Position numbers and translations under genes: made by a program. A stretch of DNA of 56,426 nucleotides from JAVBTT01 sp031556035 (GTDB taxonomy: Bacteria; Bacillota; Clostridia; Oscillospirales; UBA929). Shown in pieces: positions 16,019-24,068 of the stretch (position 1 is the first letter of the stretch; every line of letters begins with the position of its first letter). Under the pieces are notes generated by a model. It made no database searches and was not told the DNA's origin. It saw nothing but the letters and a program-made list of their open reading frames with translations. Location: contig JAVBTT010000007.1 in the NCBI GenBank assembly GCA_031556035.1, positions 1 through 56,426 on the forward strand, written 5' to 3'.

Positions 16019-16435
16019 ATGGGTGAATGGAATCATCCAAAAAAATTCAAGTGCCTCGTTGTTGAGGATAATTGCTATGCGGCAGATATAATGGCTATTT
16101 TCTTTATGAAGAATGGGATTGATTGTGAAATAGCGGAAAATGGACAAATAGGTTTGCAGATGTTTTTACAAAACCCAGAGATATATGATGTGATTTTTTG
16201 TGACCTGCAGATGCCGGTTATGGATGGAAATGAGATGATGCGGCTGATTAGAAACAGCGAATTACCAACAGGCATGACGATCCCGATTGTCGCGATGTCT
16301 GGAACTATTACGGAAGACGTTGTTAGCAAGGAGAGCTTTAATTATCTCCTGAAAAAACCTTTTGAATTGCGTTCATTGTTATCTGCCATTGATGATGTAA
16401 TCACAGCATGTTGTGAGCCTAATGAACATTTGTGA
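16019..16435 (+). CDS. Stand-alone response-regulator receiver protein
   Basis: The 138-aa protein is a single receiver domain: acidic pocket VVEDN near residue 15, phospho-acceptor Asp62 in CDLQMPVMDG, Ser/Thr in AMSGT and Lys in LLKKPFE. There is no output domain, so it probably acts as a CheY- or Spo0F-like phosphocarrier or by protein contact. AGGGTG lies upstream of the ATG. Its 3' end overlaps by 17 bases the 3' end of the convergent c-di-GMP enzyme gene. A kinase partner is not adjacent, but the hybrid kinase at 51942 is one candidate, since a scrap of its locus lies just upstream of this gene. Confidence 0.92.
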   Translation: MGEWNHPKKFKCLVVEDNCYAADIMAIFFMKNGIDCEIAENGQIGLQMFLQNPEIYDVIFCDLQMPVMDGNEMMRLIRNSELPTGMTIPIVAMSGTITEDVVSKESFNYLLKKPFELRSLLSAIDDVITACCEPNEHL

Positions 16436-18791
16436 CCATGCCGTGTTGACTCATGAAAATAACGAACTCGCTCTGTGGCATAGGCTTTGAAAAGACATAA
16501 CCCTGCACAGCATCGCAGCCCATTTCGCGCAGCTGATCTACCTGCTCAGGCTGATCCACCCCCTCAGCGACTGTCTTCATATTTAATGCTTTTGCCATGG
16601 CAATGATATTTTTGACAATCTCACGCCCTCTCTCCGCATTGTTGCCGCGCTCGAAAAACAGCCCATCCAGCTTCAAAACATCCACCTGTATCGATTTTAA
16701 AATATTTAACGAAGAATAGTCTGCGCCGAAATCGTCGAGGGAGCATAAAAAGCCGTGGCGTTTGCACTCTGAGACAATTGACCGAAACAGCAGATGATTC
16801 TGAAACACAAGGCTTTCTGTAAACTCCAGCTCAATATGATTATCGGGAATGTTGTATTTCTCCTTTATTTCCGAGTATTGCCTGACGAAATCCGCTTGCA
16901 TTAACTCTAATCGTGACACATTTACCGATAGTATACAGGCAGGTGAATCCCTCTCTGACAAATACGCATTATAATACTGGCATACCCTTTCGAAGATATA
17001 CCGATCCAATTTGATGATGAAACCATTTTTCTCAAATATTTCTATAAAACGGTTTGGGGTGACGAGGCCGTAATCGGCAGAAAGCCAACGGACAAGGGCC
17101 TCTGCGCCCAAAAGTTCATCGCCGTTCTGTATATTGATTTTTGGCTGGAAATACAGCTGAAATTCCCCGTTTTCCAGGGCGGATTCCATTTTGGACATCA
17201 CCTCTGATTCCCAAAGCTTTTGCTCGCGCATTTCATCGGAATAGAATCCAAGACGGCCAATGCCGCACTCTTCCTTGACTTTTTTATGCGCCATGTTTGC
17301 CCGGTCAAGCATATCGTCTAATGACAGCTCTGCGTTTCTGCCGTCATTGATAAAGACACCGCCGTACATTTCCGGACGATACCCATACATAAGTGTTTCC
17401 GGGAACACCGCCAGCATTTGCGCCGCACTTTCATAGCGTGTTTCGATTTCATGCCTGTTTGTGTACTTCAATAAATAAACAAAAATGTCCCCGCTTACTC
17501 GCCCTGACAACTCGCCTTCCAACATGATCTCACAGAAATAGTTTGACCAATATTGCAGCAGTCTGTCACCGACATCGCGGCCAAAAAGATCGTTAATATA
17601 TTTAAAGCCCTTAATGTCACAGTAGCAAACAGCGTACTGTTCGCCGCTGCTTTGAAGTATTTCGGCGGCATCCGCCAAAAATTTCTGGTAATTGCGCTGA
17701 CCTGTCAGATGATCCACAAAGGCAAGCATTTCCAATGACCTGCGATTTTTATTGTTTAAGTAATGTACCCATATAATCAGCAATAAAAAAACCAATACCG
17801 AAGTGATGAAAACGGTAATTGCGCCTGTTGTTACCTTTTTCATTCCCGCAGAAACCATTTTCTCAGGCACTGAATAAAACACAAACCACTCATTCACGCT
17901 GAGCGGCTCATATGATACCATTCGCGTCTCCCCATTAACATATAGCTCGTGGTGGCCGTCTTTGCCTGACATAAGATTATCGCTTATCTCATTTTGAATC
18001 TTTTTATCCAGGGGGGTGGATAATTCAAAAATGCTGTTCCCGATTCCAAGTGAGAGCGGGCTATGCGATTTGAGCATGTATTGCCCATGTTTGTCAATTA
18101 TGTGCGCCATTCCGGTTCCGGCATACAGAGAATGCTCAACAATATTGCGCAGCTCGTCCGCCGGGTCGACCGCGAACAGTACGCCTCTCACGGTGTATGA
18201 ACCGTCATTGTATACAGGCACCGAGTAGACGACAACGTCAGATCGGCCAAATTGCTCGCGGTGTGATTCAATAAATGTGTTGTGACCTGCTAAGGACTGC
18301 CGGATAAAATCCTCGTCGGATAGATCGGCTGTCTGTTTCATGTTATAGCGGTCTACCCATACAGCCAATCCGTTTGAATCGGAAAATCCGATTATTTCAA
18401 ATGCGTTATGCCGGAAAAGTCCGGAGATTACGTCTTTCAAAACGTAGCTCTCAATGGTGAGATTGTGCTGCTTCTCCGCGATGACCGCCGCTCCCAGTAA
18501 AGTGATAAACTCCTCTTTTATATGTTCTTCGACTGCGAACTTAGTCTGTTCTGTAGCTCTCTGGATAAATAGAGAGGTATCCGCTTTGCCCAATGCTTCG
18601 GCATAGTGAATGAAGACAATGCCAAGAGAGGCAAATATAATGCTGATGGCAACGACGATTGCATAAAATCTTTTGAAATAACCTGATGTCAGCACCTCGT
18701 TGTATTTTATTTTTGGTGGACTTTCAGCTTTGGCGCCTACGCAGTAATCGACGCTGGATTTGTATTTTTTAATGCTTGCTTTCTTTCCCAT
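16419..18791 (-). CDS. Membrane c-di-GMP enzyme: extracellular sensor, degenerate GGDEF, intact EAL
   Basis: The 790-aa protein has an N-terminal helix near residues 35-55, an extracellular sensor region of about 270 residues with a dCache-like pattern (IIGFSDSNGLAVWVDRYN, VVYSVPVYNDG), a second helix near 325-345, then GGDEF and EAL domains. The GGDEF signature is replaced by SGDIF, so cyclase activity is unlikely. The EAL domain keeps EALVRW, the Asn of LSVNVSR, ELEFTES, LDDFGADYSSL, the Lys of VLKLD, VAEGVD and VQGY. This set of metal- and substrate-binding residues predicts c-di-GMP phosphodiesterase activity. AGGGG precedes the ATG. It is convergent with the receiver gene, and the neighbouring pilus genes make a link to motility or attachment plausible. 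Confidence 0.92.
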   Translation of the reverse strand: MGKKASIKKYKSSVDYCVGAKAESPPKIKYNEVLTSGYFKRFYAIVVAISIIFASLGIVFIHYAEALGKADTSLFIQRATEQTKFAVEEHIKEEFITLLGAAVIAEKQHNLTIESYVLKDVISGLFRHNAFEIIGFSDSNGLAVWVDRYNMKQTADLSDEDFIRQSLAGHNTFIESHREQFGRSDVVVYSVPVYNDGSYTVRGVLFAVDPADELRNIVEHSLYAGTGMAHIIDKHGQYMLKSHSPLSLGIGNSIFELSTPLDKKIQNEISDNLMSGKDGHHELYVNGETRMVSYEPLSVNEWFVFYSVPEKMVSAGMKKVTTGAITVFITSVLVFLLLIIWVHYLNNKNRRSLEMLAFVDHLTGQRNYQKFLADAAEILQSSGEQYAVCYCDIKGFKYINDLFGRDVGDRLLQYWSNYFCEIMLEGELSGRVSGDIFVYLLKYTNRHEIETRYESAAQMLAVFPETLMYGYRPEMYGGVFINDGRNAELSLDDMLDRANMAHKKVKEECGIGRLGFYSDEMREQKLWESEVMSKMESALENGEFQLYFQPKINIQNGDELLGAEALVRWLSADYGLVTPNRFIEIFEKNGFIIKLDRYIFERVCQYYNAYLSERDSPACILSVNVSRLELMQADFVRQYSEIKEKYNIPDNHIELEFTESLVFQNHLLFRSIVSECKRHGFLCSLDDFGADYSSLNILKSIQVDVLKLDGLFFERGNNAERGREIVKNIIAMAKALNMKTVAEGVDQPEQVDQLREMGCDAVQGYVFSKPMPQSEFVIFMSQHGMVTNVH

Positions 18792-18876
18792 ACTGATACC
18801 CCTATGCTAATCTTGCATTCTACATTGTACGCTTAGATTGGCGTTAAGTTGCCTGTCCAACTTACAGCACAGAGCA

Positions 18877-18963
18877 GCCAGTGGCGGGGAAAATGCTCTG
18901 CCCGCACAGCGGGCAGAGCATTTTGAGGAGCTAGTGCGGCAAGGTTTTAACATGGGACTAGTA
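18877..18963 (-). repeat. Palindromic interspersed element, family 1, copy B (truncated)
   Basis: This copy runs opposite to copy A and lacks its outer left end. It keeps CCAGTGGCGGGGAAAATG, the GCTCTGCCCGC/GCGGGCAGAGC hairpin and GCGGCAAGGTTTTAAC. The terminal GGGACTAGTA is repeated about 18 bases further on (GTGGGACTAGTA), suggesting decay or a small duplication. It lies between the c-di-GMP enzyme and pilT genes. Confidence 0.7.
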
Positions 18964-18995
18964 GTAATCGTGGGACTAGTATGACTGACGAGACT

Positions 18996-19040
18996 GACGA
19001 CAAAGCCCTGTTTGGCATCGCCAAACAGGGCTTTGTCGTC
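18996..19040 (-). terminator. 21-bp perfect hairpin at the end of pilT
   Basis: Bases 18996-19016 pair perfectly with 19020-19040 around a three-base loop. The hairpin overlaps the pilT stop codon (19039-19041). No T run follows, so it may act as an mRNA-stabilising end or a barrier as much as a terminator. Confidence 0.6.
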
Positions 19041-20106
19041 AAATATATTTTATAAGAACATCAGGATTTACGCAGAACGTGAACGCGTCCTCACGGGCTA
19101 TCGAGCCGTCCTTGACTGCCTGGGCAATGCTGTAGTCCATGCTCTGCATTCCCTCGGATGCGCCGGCGTGTATGGCAGTGTCGATCTGGTGAGTCTTGGC
19201 CTCGCGTATCAGGTTGCGTATCGCGGAATTTACCATCATCACCTCGAACACGCCTTTGCGCCCTTGCGTTGGGGAGGCCAAAAGCTGCTGAGACACCACC
19301 GCCTGGAGCACTGTGGAGAGTTGGATGCGCACCTGCTGCTGTTGGCTGGGCGGGAACACGTCAACAATGCGGTCTATAGTCTTTGCGGCGCCGATCGTGT
19401 GAAGGGTGGACAAAACCAAGTGCCCTGTCTCGGCGGCGGTTATGGCGATTGAGGTGGTTTCAAGGTCACGCATCTCGCCGACCAGAATGACGTCCGGAGA
19501 CTGTCGCAGCGCGGCGCGCAGCGCCTTGCCATACCCCCCCGAGTCGCTCTCCATCTCGCGCTGGTTTACGATGCTCTTCTTGTGGTTGTGCAGGTATTCG
19601 ATTGGATCCTCGAGAGTCAGTATGTGGCAGTTGCGGCGCTGGTTTATTAAATTTATCAGGCATGCCAGTGTGGTGGATTTGCCCGAGCCCGCTGGCCCGG
19701 TGACAAGGATCATGCCGCGGGTTTTTTTATAGAGGTTGATGACGGCGTCCGGGATGCCAAGTTTCTCTGGCTCGGCTAGCGTGAGCTGCACGACTCGTAT
19801 TACGGCCGCGAGCGAGTTGCGCTGTCTGAAAGCGTTTATCCTGAAGCGACCGACTCCTGAGAGGGAGAATGAAAAGTCGCAGTCTCCGGTCTTGAGGTAC
19901 TCCTCATAGCTGTGCGACGTAGAGAGGGAAAAGATATCCTCGATCAGGCGCGAGGTGTCGTTAGGCATCATGCGGAATTCGGAAAATGGGGTGATATCCC
20001 CGTCTTTTTTGAACATTACCGGAGAACCTGCGGTTATGAACACGTCAGACACCCGCTCCTGTACGGCCTTGACTAGCAGCTCCCTGACCGAAATATCATT
20101 ATCCAT
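19039..20106 (-). CDS. pilT: PilT-type retraction ATPase
   Basis: This 355-aa hexameric ATPase powers pilus retraction. Visible motifs are Walker A GPAGSGKST (137-145), the Asp box TLEDPIEY (164-171), Walker B DVILVGE (205-211), the His box AAETGHLVLSTLHT (224-237) and the PilT hallmark AIRNLIRE (295-302), which assembly ATPases lack. ATG 20106 (MDNDIS) was chosen; an upstream TTG in the same frame lies in a hairpin. It is the last of six genes on the minus strand, separated from the pilin-like genes by 105 bases containing a strong hairpin, so its expression may differ from theirs. No PilB assembly ATPase is present in the window. Confidence 0.95.
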   Translation of the reverse strand: MDNDISVRELLVKAVQERVSDVFITAGSPVMFKKDGDITPFSEFRMMPNDTSRLIEDIFSLSTSHSYEEYLKTGDCDFSFSLSGVGRFRINAFRQRNSLAAVIRVVQLTLAEPEKLGIPDAVINLYKKTRGMILVTGPAGSGKSTTLACLINLINQRRNCHILTLEDPIEYLHNHKKSIVNQREMESDSGGYGKALRAALRQSPDVILVGEMRDLETTSIAITAAETGHLVLSTLHTIGAAKTIDRIVDVFPPSQQQQVRIQLSTVLQAVVSQQLLASPTQGRKGVFEVMMVNSAIRNLIREAKTHQIDTAIHAGASEGMQSMDYSIAQAVKDGSIAREDAFTFCVNPDVLIKYI

Positions 20107-20132
20107 GTAGCGCACCAACCTAAATAATATTT

Positions 20133-20167
20133 GTATGCTTTCCCCGCCCAAGGCGGGGAAAGCATAC
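20133..20167 (-). terminator. 16-bp perfect hairpin between pilin-like genes and pilT
   Basis: GTATGCTTTCCCCGCC pairs exactly with GGCGGGGAAAGCATAC around a three-base loop. Read on the minus strand it comes 44 bases after the last pilin-like gene and is followed by an AT-rich stretch, so it may partly terminate transcription before pilT. Confidence 0.65.
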
Positions 20168-20211
20168 GAAAGTTAGCCCTCGTTTTCAATGACAAGCATT
20201 GTTAGTCATCG

Positions 20212-20619
20212 TCAAAGCCACAGATCCTCGCCATCGCCCTCGGGGTATTCGAAGCCCTCCTGCCACTGCCTCCAGCTCTGAACAGACAGCGCACCGTTCT
20301 CAGAGTATTCCACCGTTATCGCCAGATTCTGCACACCCTCTGTCAGATTGATTGAAGCGATTGATCCGTAGACCTCCCAGCCCGCTGTGGCCAGAGAATC
20401 AAATCCGCTCTCATCTGTCATCAGCCTTGCCTGCCGGAGCTTCAACTGCCCGGCGTCCTCAAGCCTGTAGTAAGTCAGAACCCAATAAGCGCTCTTCTGC
20501 GCCATTTTAAAGTCCGAGTCGGCGGACACCATGCTGAGCACCCCGAACATGGAGAGGGCCATCATCAGCAGCACGACAAGCACCAGCGCGCCTCCGCGCA
20601 TCGTCGTGGAGTGGTTCAA
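20212..20619 (-). CDS. PilX-like pilus-associated membrane protein
   Basis: The 135-aa protein has a short basic N-terminus (MNHSTTMRGG), one hydrophobic helix (ALVLVVLLMMALSMFGVLS) and a soluble domain. This is the layout of PilX-type minor pilus proteins, which often carry N-termini like GAALVLVLLML. The classic pilin Glu5 is absent. It starts inside the last four bases of the preceding prepilin gene, so translation is probably coupled. The family assignment rests on N-terminal pattern and context only. Confidence 0.6.
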   Translation of the reverse strand: MNHSTTMRGGALVLVVLLMMALSMFGVLSMVSADSDFKMAQKSAYWVLTYYRLEDAGQLKLRQARLMTDESGFDSLATAGWEVYGSIASINLTEGVQNLAITVEYSENGALSVQSWRQWQEGFEYPEGDGEDLWL

Positions 20620-21056
20620 TTGAAAGCCACCTCCCCGGTAAGGGTAACGCCAAGCGAAAACAGCGGATCCCCGGAGCTCTCATTATCATCTGCAAAACGA
20701 AAGTACTCCCCGTTTTTGTAAATGCTGACGGTATACTTGTTCAAAGAGGGATCGGTTATGGAGGCGCTCAGAGTAAAGCCGTCGTCCCGTCTGTCGGGAA
20801 TCTCAAGCCACTTATCGCTGTAGTATTTTTCACCCAGGAAGACATCCCCGGAGCGGGCGTCCTCAACAGTCGTCTGGGCAAGAAGGCAGGCGGAGTCGAG
20901 GTCGCGGGCCTTGCTCTGGGTGGTTGCCGCCAGGACGAACATCTCGACTACATACAGTCCGACAATGGCCAATATCCCTATCGCCATAATTATCTCAACG
21001 AGCGCGTAGCCGTCCTGTTTGCGAACGGCTCGGAAATTCAGCAGCTTTTGCATCAA
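20616..21056 (-). CDS. Type IV prepilin, PilV-like minor pilin
   Basis: The 146-aa protein has a leader MMQKLLNFRAVRKQDG followed by YALVEIIMAIGILAIVGLYV. This is a class III signal with cleavage after Gly and Glu at mature position 5, as recognised by prepilin peptidase PilD. The globular part has no recognised domain. It overlaps neighbours on both sides by four bases. No prepilin peptidase gene is seen here. Confidence 0.85.
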   Translation of the reverse strand: MMQKLLNFRAVRKQDGYALVEIIMAIGILAIVGLYVVEMFVLAATTQSKARDLDSACLLAQTTVEDARSGDVFLGEKYYSDKWLEIPDRRDDGFTLSASITDPSLNKYTVSIYKNGEYFRFADDNESSGDPLFSLGVTLTGEVAFN

Positions 21057-21532
21057 GTAGCCTCCGATCTGAGGCTCAGATTAAAAACCCTCACCATCTC
21101 AGCGCGTTTCAGCGTGAATGTCAGCCCGCCGTTCTCCAGCGCCACGTAAAATACATCAGCCGGCACAATCTCAAAGCCCAGCTCCGGATCGAACGCTTCG
21201 CCGGTGGAGGCGATAGCCTCGTAGAGCATACCCTTGTGCAGATACACGCGTGTCTCTATGGCAACCCCGTCCTCGTCGGTGTTGGTCAGCACCAGCACGT
21301 CCCCTGAGGGTTCCCGCCGCACTTCAGCCGCACCCCTCTCGTCGCACTGCCGCACCTTCATCGACAGATAGGACGAAGCGACACGCATATCAGAAGTGGC
21401 CTCGCGCTTGTTGAGCAGGCGAGAATAGGCGTCAGCCCCAACCGATACCAGCGTGAATGTGGAAAGCCCGAACAGCAGCAGAAGGGCGGCAACACAGATT
21501 ATTTCCATCATACCCATCATGCCCTGCTTCAT
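21053..21532 (-). CDS. DUF4860-like pilus-cluster protein
   Basis: The 159-aa protein has an N-terminal helix (MEIICVAALLLLFGLSTFTL) and a soluble domain with two long beta-rich stretches (DVLVLTNTDEDGVAIETRVY). The sequence pattern and position match the DUF4860 proteins found in clostridial pilus clusters. It has no Gly-x4-Glu prepilin site, so it is probably an uncleaved, pilin-shaped component. Its start overlaps the previous gene by four bases. Confidence 0.6.
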   Translation of the reverse strand: MKQGMMGMMEIICVAALLLLFGLSTFTLVSVGADAYSRLLNKREATSDMRVASSYLSMKVRQCDERGAAEVRREPSGDVLVLTNTDEDGVAIETRVYLHKGMLYEAIASTGEAFDPELGFEIVPADVFYVALENGGLTFTLKRAEMVRVFNLSLRSEAT

Positions 21533-21852
21533 TCCAAAGCGCCTCCCCTCGGCGCGACGATAATGTCCGGAAGCACGTTGGAGCCCATTGGAACAAGCTC
21601 GCAGTAGTATCTGGATTCGTCAATCATAAGGTTGTAGTTTGCGGTCAGGTACTCAAGATCGGGCGGATACGCGCCCTCCAGCGCAAAGCACTGCACTGCG
21701 GCGCGGCGTACCGCGGACTGCACACGCACTAAGGCCTCCTCTGTCGGAGGCTTTTCGCGCGTGCCATTTATAAGCGTAACTATTATACAGCCCAGAAACA
21801 GGATTGCTATCAGCGGGCTTATCCAGCCCGGCACCGGGCGGCTCTGCTTCAT
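21529..21852 (-). CDS. Short pseudopilin-like membrane protein
   Basis: The 107-aa protein has one N-terminal helix (GWISPLIAILFLGCIIVTLI) and then VRRAAVQCFALEGAYPPDLEYL, a segment resembling the alpha/beta loop of GspG-type pseudopilins where an aromatic-proline pair (YP) precedes LeuxxL. There is no prepilin cleavage site. It follows the platform-protein gene by 13 bases and overlaps the next gene by four. Confidence 0.6.
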   Translation of the reverse strand: MKQSRPVPGWISPLIAILFLGCIIVTLINGTREKPPTEEALVRVQSAVRRAAVQCFALEGAYPPDLEYLTANYNLMIDESRYYCELVPMGSNVLPDIIVAPRGGALE

Positions 21853-21865
21853 CGCCTACGCCCCC

Positions 21866-22915
21866 TCAGCCGATGTTGGACATGGCCTCGATCAGCGGCA
21901 GCATGACCGATACCATGATTATTCCGACAACCACCGACAAAAGCGCTACAAATGCCGGCTCAATCGCGCCGGTCACGCGGCGCAGCGAGCCGTCCACCTC
22001 CTGCTCGTATATCTCGGCAAGGCGCGACATCATGCTGTCCATCTCTCCGCTCTTGAAGCCGATCGCTAGCATCTTGGAAAACTGCCTGGGGAAGATGCCG
22101 GACTCATACAGCGCGTCGTACAACGTGCCGCCGCTCTCCATCATTTTCAGGCAGGAGTCAATCTTCTTTGACATGTGGCGGTTGCCGAGGATGCCCTTTG
22201 TGAGCTCAAGCGATATCTCAAGGTCGACGTTGCTGGACAGCAGGAAGGACATCGCTGTCGCGAAGCGCTCGGCGGCCATTTTGCGGTAGAGCCCGCGAAC
22301 CACAGGGAACGACGCCTTGAACGCGTCGATAAACGAGCGTCCAGCGCCCGTGCGGCTGAACACCGACCAGAATATGGCGATTGCCACAACCACAGCCAAT
22401 ATCGCGATGTACCACTGACCCACAAACGCGCCGAAGTTCATCAGCCCGCGCACAAAGGCCGGCATCTCGCCGCCCAGTGAGCCGAGCAGTCTGTCGAACA
22501 TCGGGAGAACCCGCACAATCAGCAGGAATACAACCACCGTCATCATAAGAAGCAGCATCAACGGGTATGTCACCGCGCTTTTTACACGCTGCCGCAGATT
22601 TCTCTCGCGCTCATAGAAGCGGGATAGGGCGTTCATCATGCCCTCAAGGTGGCCGGAGAACTCGCCTATTTCGGCCATTTTCAGCATATACTCAGGGAAG
22701 GTTCCGGCGTCCCTCATCGCGTCGTTGAGGGGACGGCGACCTTCGACTCCCTCACGCACCTTTGTCACACAGGCGCGGAAGCGGCTGTCGCCGATGTCCT
22801 CCTCCATAAGACTCAACCCCTCGGTCAGAGAGAGCCCGGATCGCAGGAACAGGCTGATCTGGGTAGCGAACAGGGAGAGCTGATCCGGCTTGAGAAACCT
22901 TGTTTTTTCTGCCAT
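21866..22915 (-). CDS. pilC: PilC/GspF-type pilus platform protein
   Basis: The 349-aa inner-membrane protein holds two T2SSF domains, about residues 10-135 and 210-335. The first opens with LFATQISLFLRSGLSLTEGL and the second with ERFATAMSFLLSSNVDLEISL. Helices lie near 115-140, 160-185 and 320-345. Family members anchor the assembly or retraction ATPase to the pilus base. AAAGGCGG precedes the ATG, and a good promoter lies about 60 bases upstream, making this the first gene of the operon. It is somewhat shorter than the roughly 400 residues of typical PilC. Confidence 0.92.
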   Translation of the reverse strand: MAEKTRFLKPDQLSLFATQISLFLRSGLSLTEGLSLMEEDIGDSRFRACVTKVREGVEGRRPLNDAMRDAGTFPEYMLKMAEIGEFSGHLEGMMNALSRFYERERNLRQRVKSAVTYPLMLLLMMTVVVFLLIVRVLPMFDRLLGSLGGEMPAFVRGLMNFGAFVGQWYIAILAVVVAIAIFWSVFSRTGAGRSFIDAFKASFPVVRGLYRKMAAERFATAMSFLLSSNVDLEISLELTKGILGNRHMSKKIDSCLKMMESGGTLYDALYESGIFPRQFSKMLAIGFKSGEMDSMMSRLAEIYEQEVDGSLRRVTGAIEPAFVALLSVVVGIIMVSVMLPLIEAMSNIG

Positions 22916-22980
22916 ACGCGCCGCCTTTCAGCCGCTGACGCCGCGGCGGTGAAGATTGGGGTAGCTTAACAGTTTTACCT

Positions 22981-23009
22981 ATTATATTGTATAGCTCGGA
23001 AAATATCAA
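22981..23009 (-). promoter_or_regulatory. Predicted sigma-A promoter of the pilus-like operon
   Basis: Read on the minus strand, TTGATA (23009-23004) is separated by 17 bases from a perfect TATAAT (22986-22981). Transcription would start near 22974, about 60 bases before the pilC-type gene. Confidence 0.68.
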
Positions 23010-23068
23010 CACCGGGGCGCTTCTTTTTGGGAAAGTATGTCTATTCTTGACCGGTGAGTATGCCAATC

Positions 23069-23182
23069 TATTGATGTACCAGTTAAACCTTGCCGCCAGT
23101 GGCGGGGAAAATGCGCCGCCCGCACAGCGGGCAGAGCATTTTTGAGGAGCTATTGCGGCAAGATTTAATCGTGGGACCAATA
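23069..23182 (-). repeat. Palindromic interspersed element, family 1, copy C
   Basis: This full-length 114-bp copy is inverted relative to copy A, starting TATTGATGTACCAGTTAAAC and ending GGGACCAATA. It lies between the pilus operon promoter and the sleB terminator and interrupts no gene. Confidence 0.8.
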
Positions 23183-23185
23183 GGA

Positions 23186-23213
23186 CAAAAACAGGCGACC
23201 GAAGCCGCCTGTA
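23186..23213 (-). terminator. Intrinsic terminator of sleB
   Basis: Read on the minus strand, ACAGGCG/CGCCTGT arms enclose a GCTTCGGT loop that contains the stable CTTCGG tetraloop, and a T run follows. Confidence 0.85.
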
Positions 23214-23235
23214 GGATATACTCGGAGTTATACTG

Positions 23236-23271
23236 ATACTAATACCTGTTTAAAACCTGACGGAAATTTAA
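23236..23271 (+). repeat. Palindromic interspersed element, family 2, half copy
   Basis: ATACTAATACCTGTTTAAAA followed by CCTGACGGAAATTT corresponds to one terminus of the complete element at 32381-32484, read on the opposite strand. The other half is missing. Confidence 0.65.
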
Positions 23272-23300
23272 AAACTTTGAGGCAGTGTATCTTGCCGGCT

Positions 23301-23981
23301 TTATGTGCAGAACACGTGCAGACCGATCCGCGTCATTACAGGTCGGGAGCGTATCCACGTGTTGGTGGCTGTGCTGGGGTTGTAGTAATAAATCGCGCCG
23401 CCGCTGGGATCCCAGCCGTTCAGAGCGTCCTTGGCGGCCTTGCGTGAGGTCTCCGATACCGTTTGGTTCCACTGTCCGTCAGTCATGCATGTAAAGGCGC
23501 CGTTCTGGTAAATAACCCCTGACAGGCTGTTTGGGAACGAGGGGTGCTTCACACGGTTCAGCACTACAGCCCCTACGGCGACCTGACCGGAATAGGGCTC
23601 TCCGCGGGCTTCCGCCGATATAAGCCGGGCCAAAAGCTCCACATCGTTGCTTAGCCCGGTTTCGGCGGTGCTCTGGGCAGGGACGTATATCCCTATTGCC
23701 TCAAGGGTGCGCGCCCCGCATATGCCGTCCACCGTAAGTCCGTTTTTTCGCTGAAAATATTTCACCGCCTCAACGGTCTTCGGCCCATACGCGCCGTCCA
23801 CCGAGCCCGAATAGTACCCCCAGTTCTTCAGGCGCTGCTGAATCTGCCGCACTATGTCCCCGCTGGAGCCCTGCTTGTATATCTGCGCGAGCGCGGGCAG
23901 GGAGGTTACCAGGACAAACACCAAAATGTTTATTATCATGATGACAGCCAGAGAACAGGCCAGTTTTCTTTTGTCTTGCAT
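23301..23981 (-). CDS. sleB: Spore cortex-lytic enzyme SleB
   Basis: The 226-aa exported protein is a lytic transglycosylase acting on muramic-lactam cortex peptidoglycan during germination. An N-terminal signal helix (LACSLAVIMIINILVFVLVT) is followed by a peptidoglycan-binding repeat (about 38-98, with IQQRLKNWGYYSG and AVKYFQRKNGLTVDG). The catalytic hydrolase-2 domain follows (from about 112: LARLISAEARGEPYSGQVAV, including the catalytic Glu). GGGAGG precedes the ATG. YpeB, its usual partner, is not adjacent. The upstream minus-strand sequence GAATA..CATAAACTA loosely resembles a forespore sigma-G promoter, but the spacing is imperfect. The gene supports a spore-forming host. Confidence 0.93.
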   Translation of the reverse strand: MQDKRKLACSLAVIMIINILVFVLVTSLPALAQIYKQGSSGDIVRQIQQRLKNWGYYSGSVDGAYGPKTVEAVKYFQRKNGLTVDGICGARTLEAIGIYVPAQSTAETGLSNDVELLARLISAEARGEPYSGQVAVGAVVLNRVKHPSFPNSLSGVIYQNGAFTCMTDGQWNQTVSETSRKAAKDALNGWDPSGGAIYYYNPSTATNTWIRSRPVMTRIGLHVFCT

Positions 23982-24068
23982 GCGTTTTCCTCCCGACAGA
24001 AATCTAGGCGACCACGCTCTAGTTTATGCCGGGAGAGTTTAATTATTCTTTCAGGCGCTTACAGCCGC

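Noticed and set aside
15645..16040. 131-codon minus-strand frame containing LTLIYRMQLSSAYQSSF
   Set aside because: The recognisable part is the displaced scrap of the kinase locus; the rest is unrelated and lacks a ribosome binding site, so it is not a gene.
23982..24050. Sigma-G promoter for sleB
   Set aside because: GAATA and CATAAACTA occur on the correct strand, but the spacing and the -10 pattern deviate too much to list as a feature.
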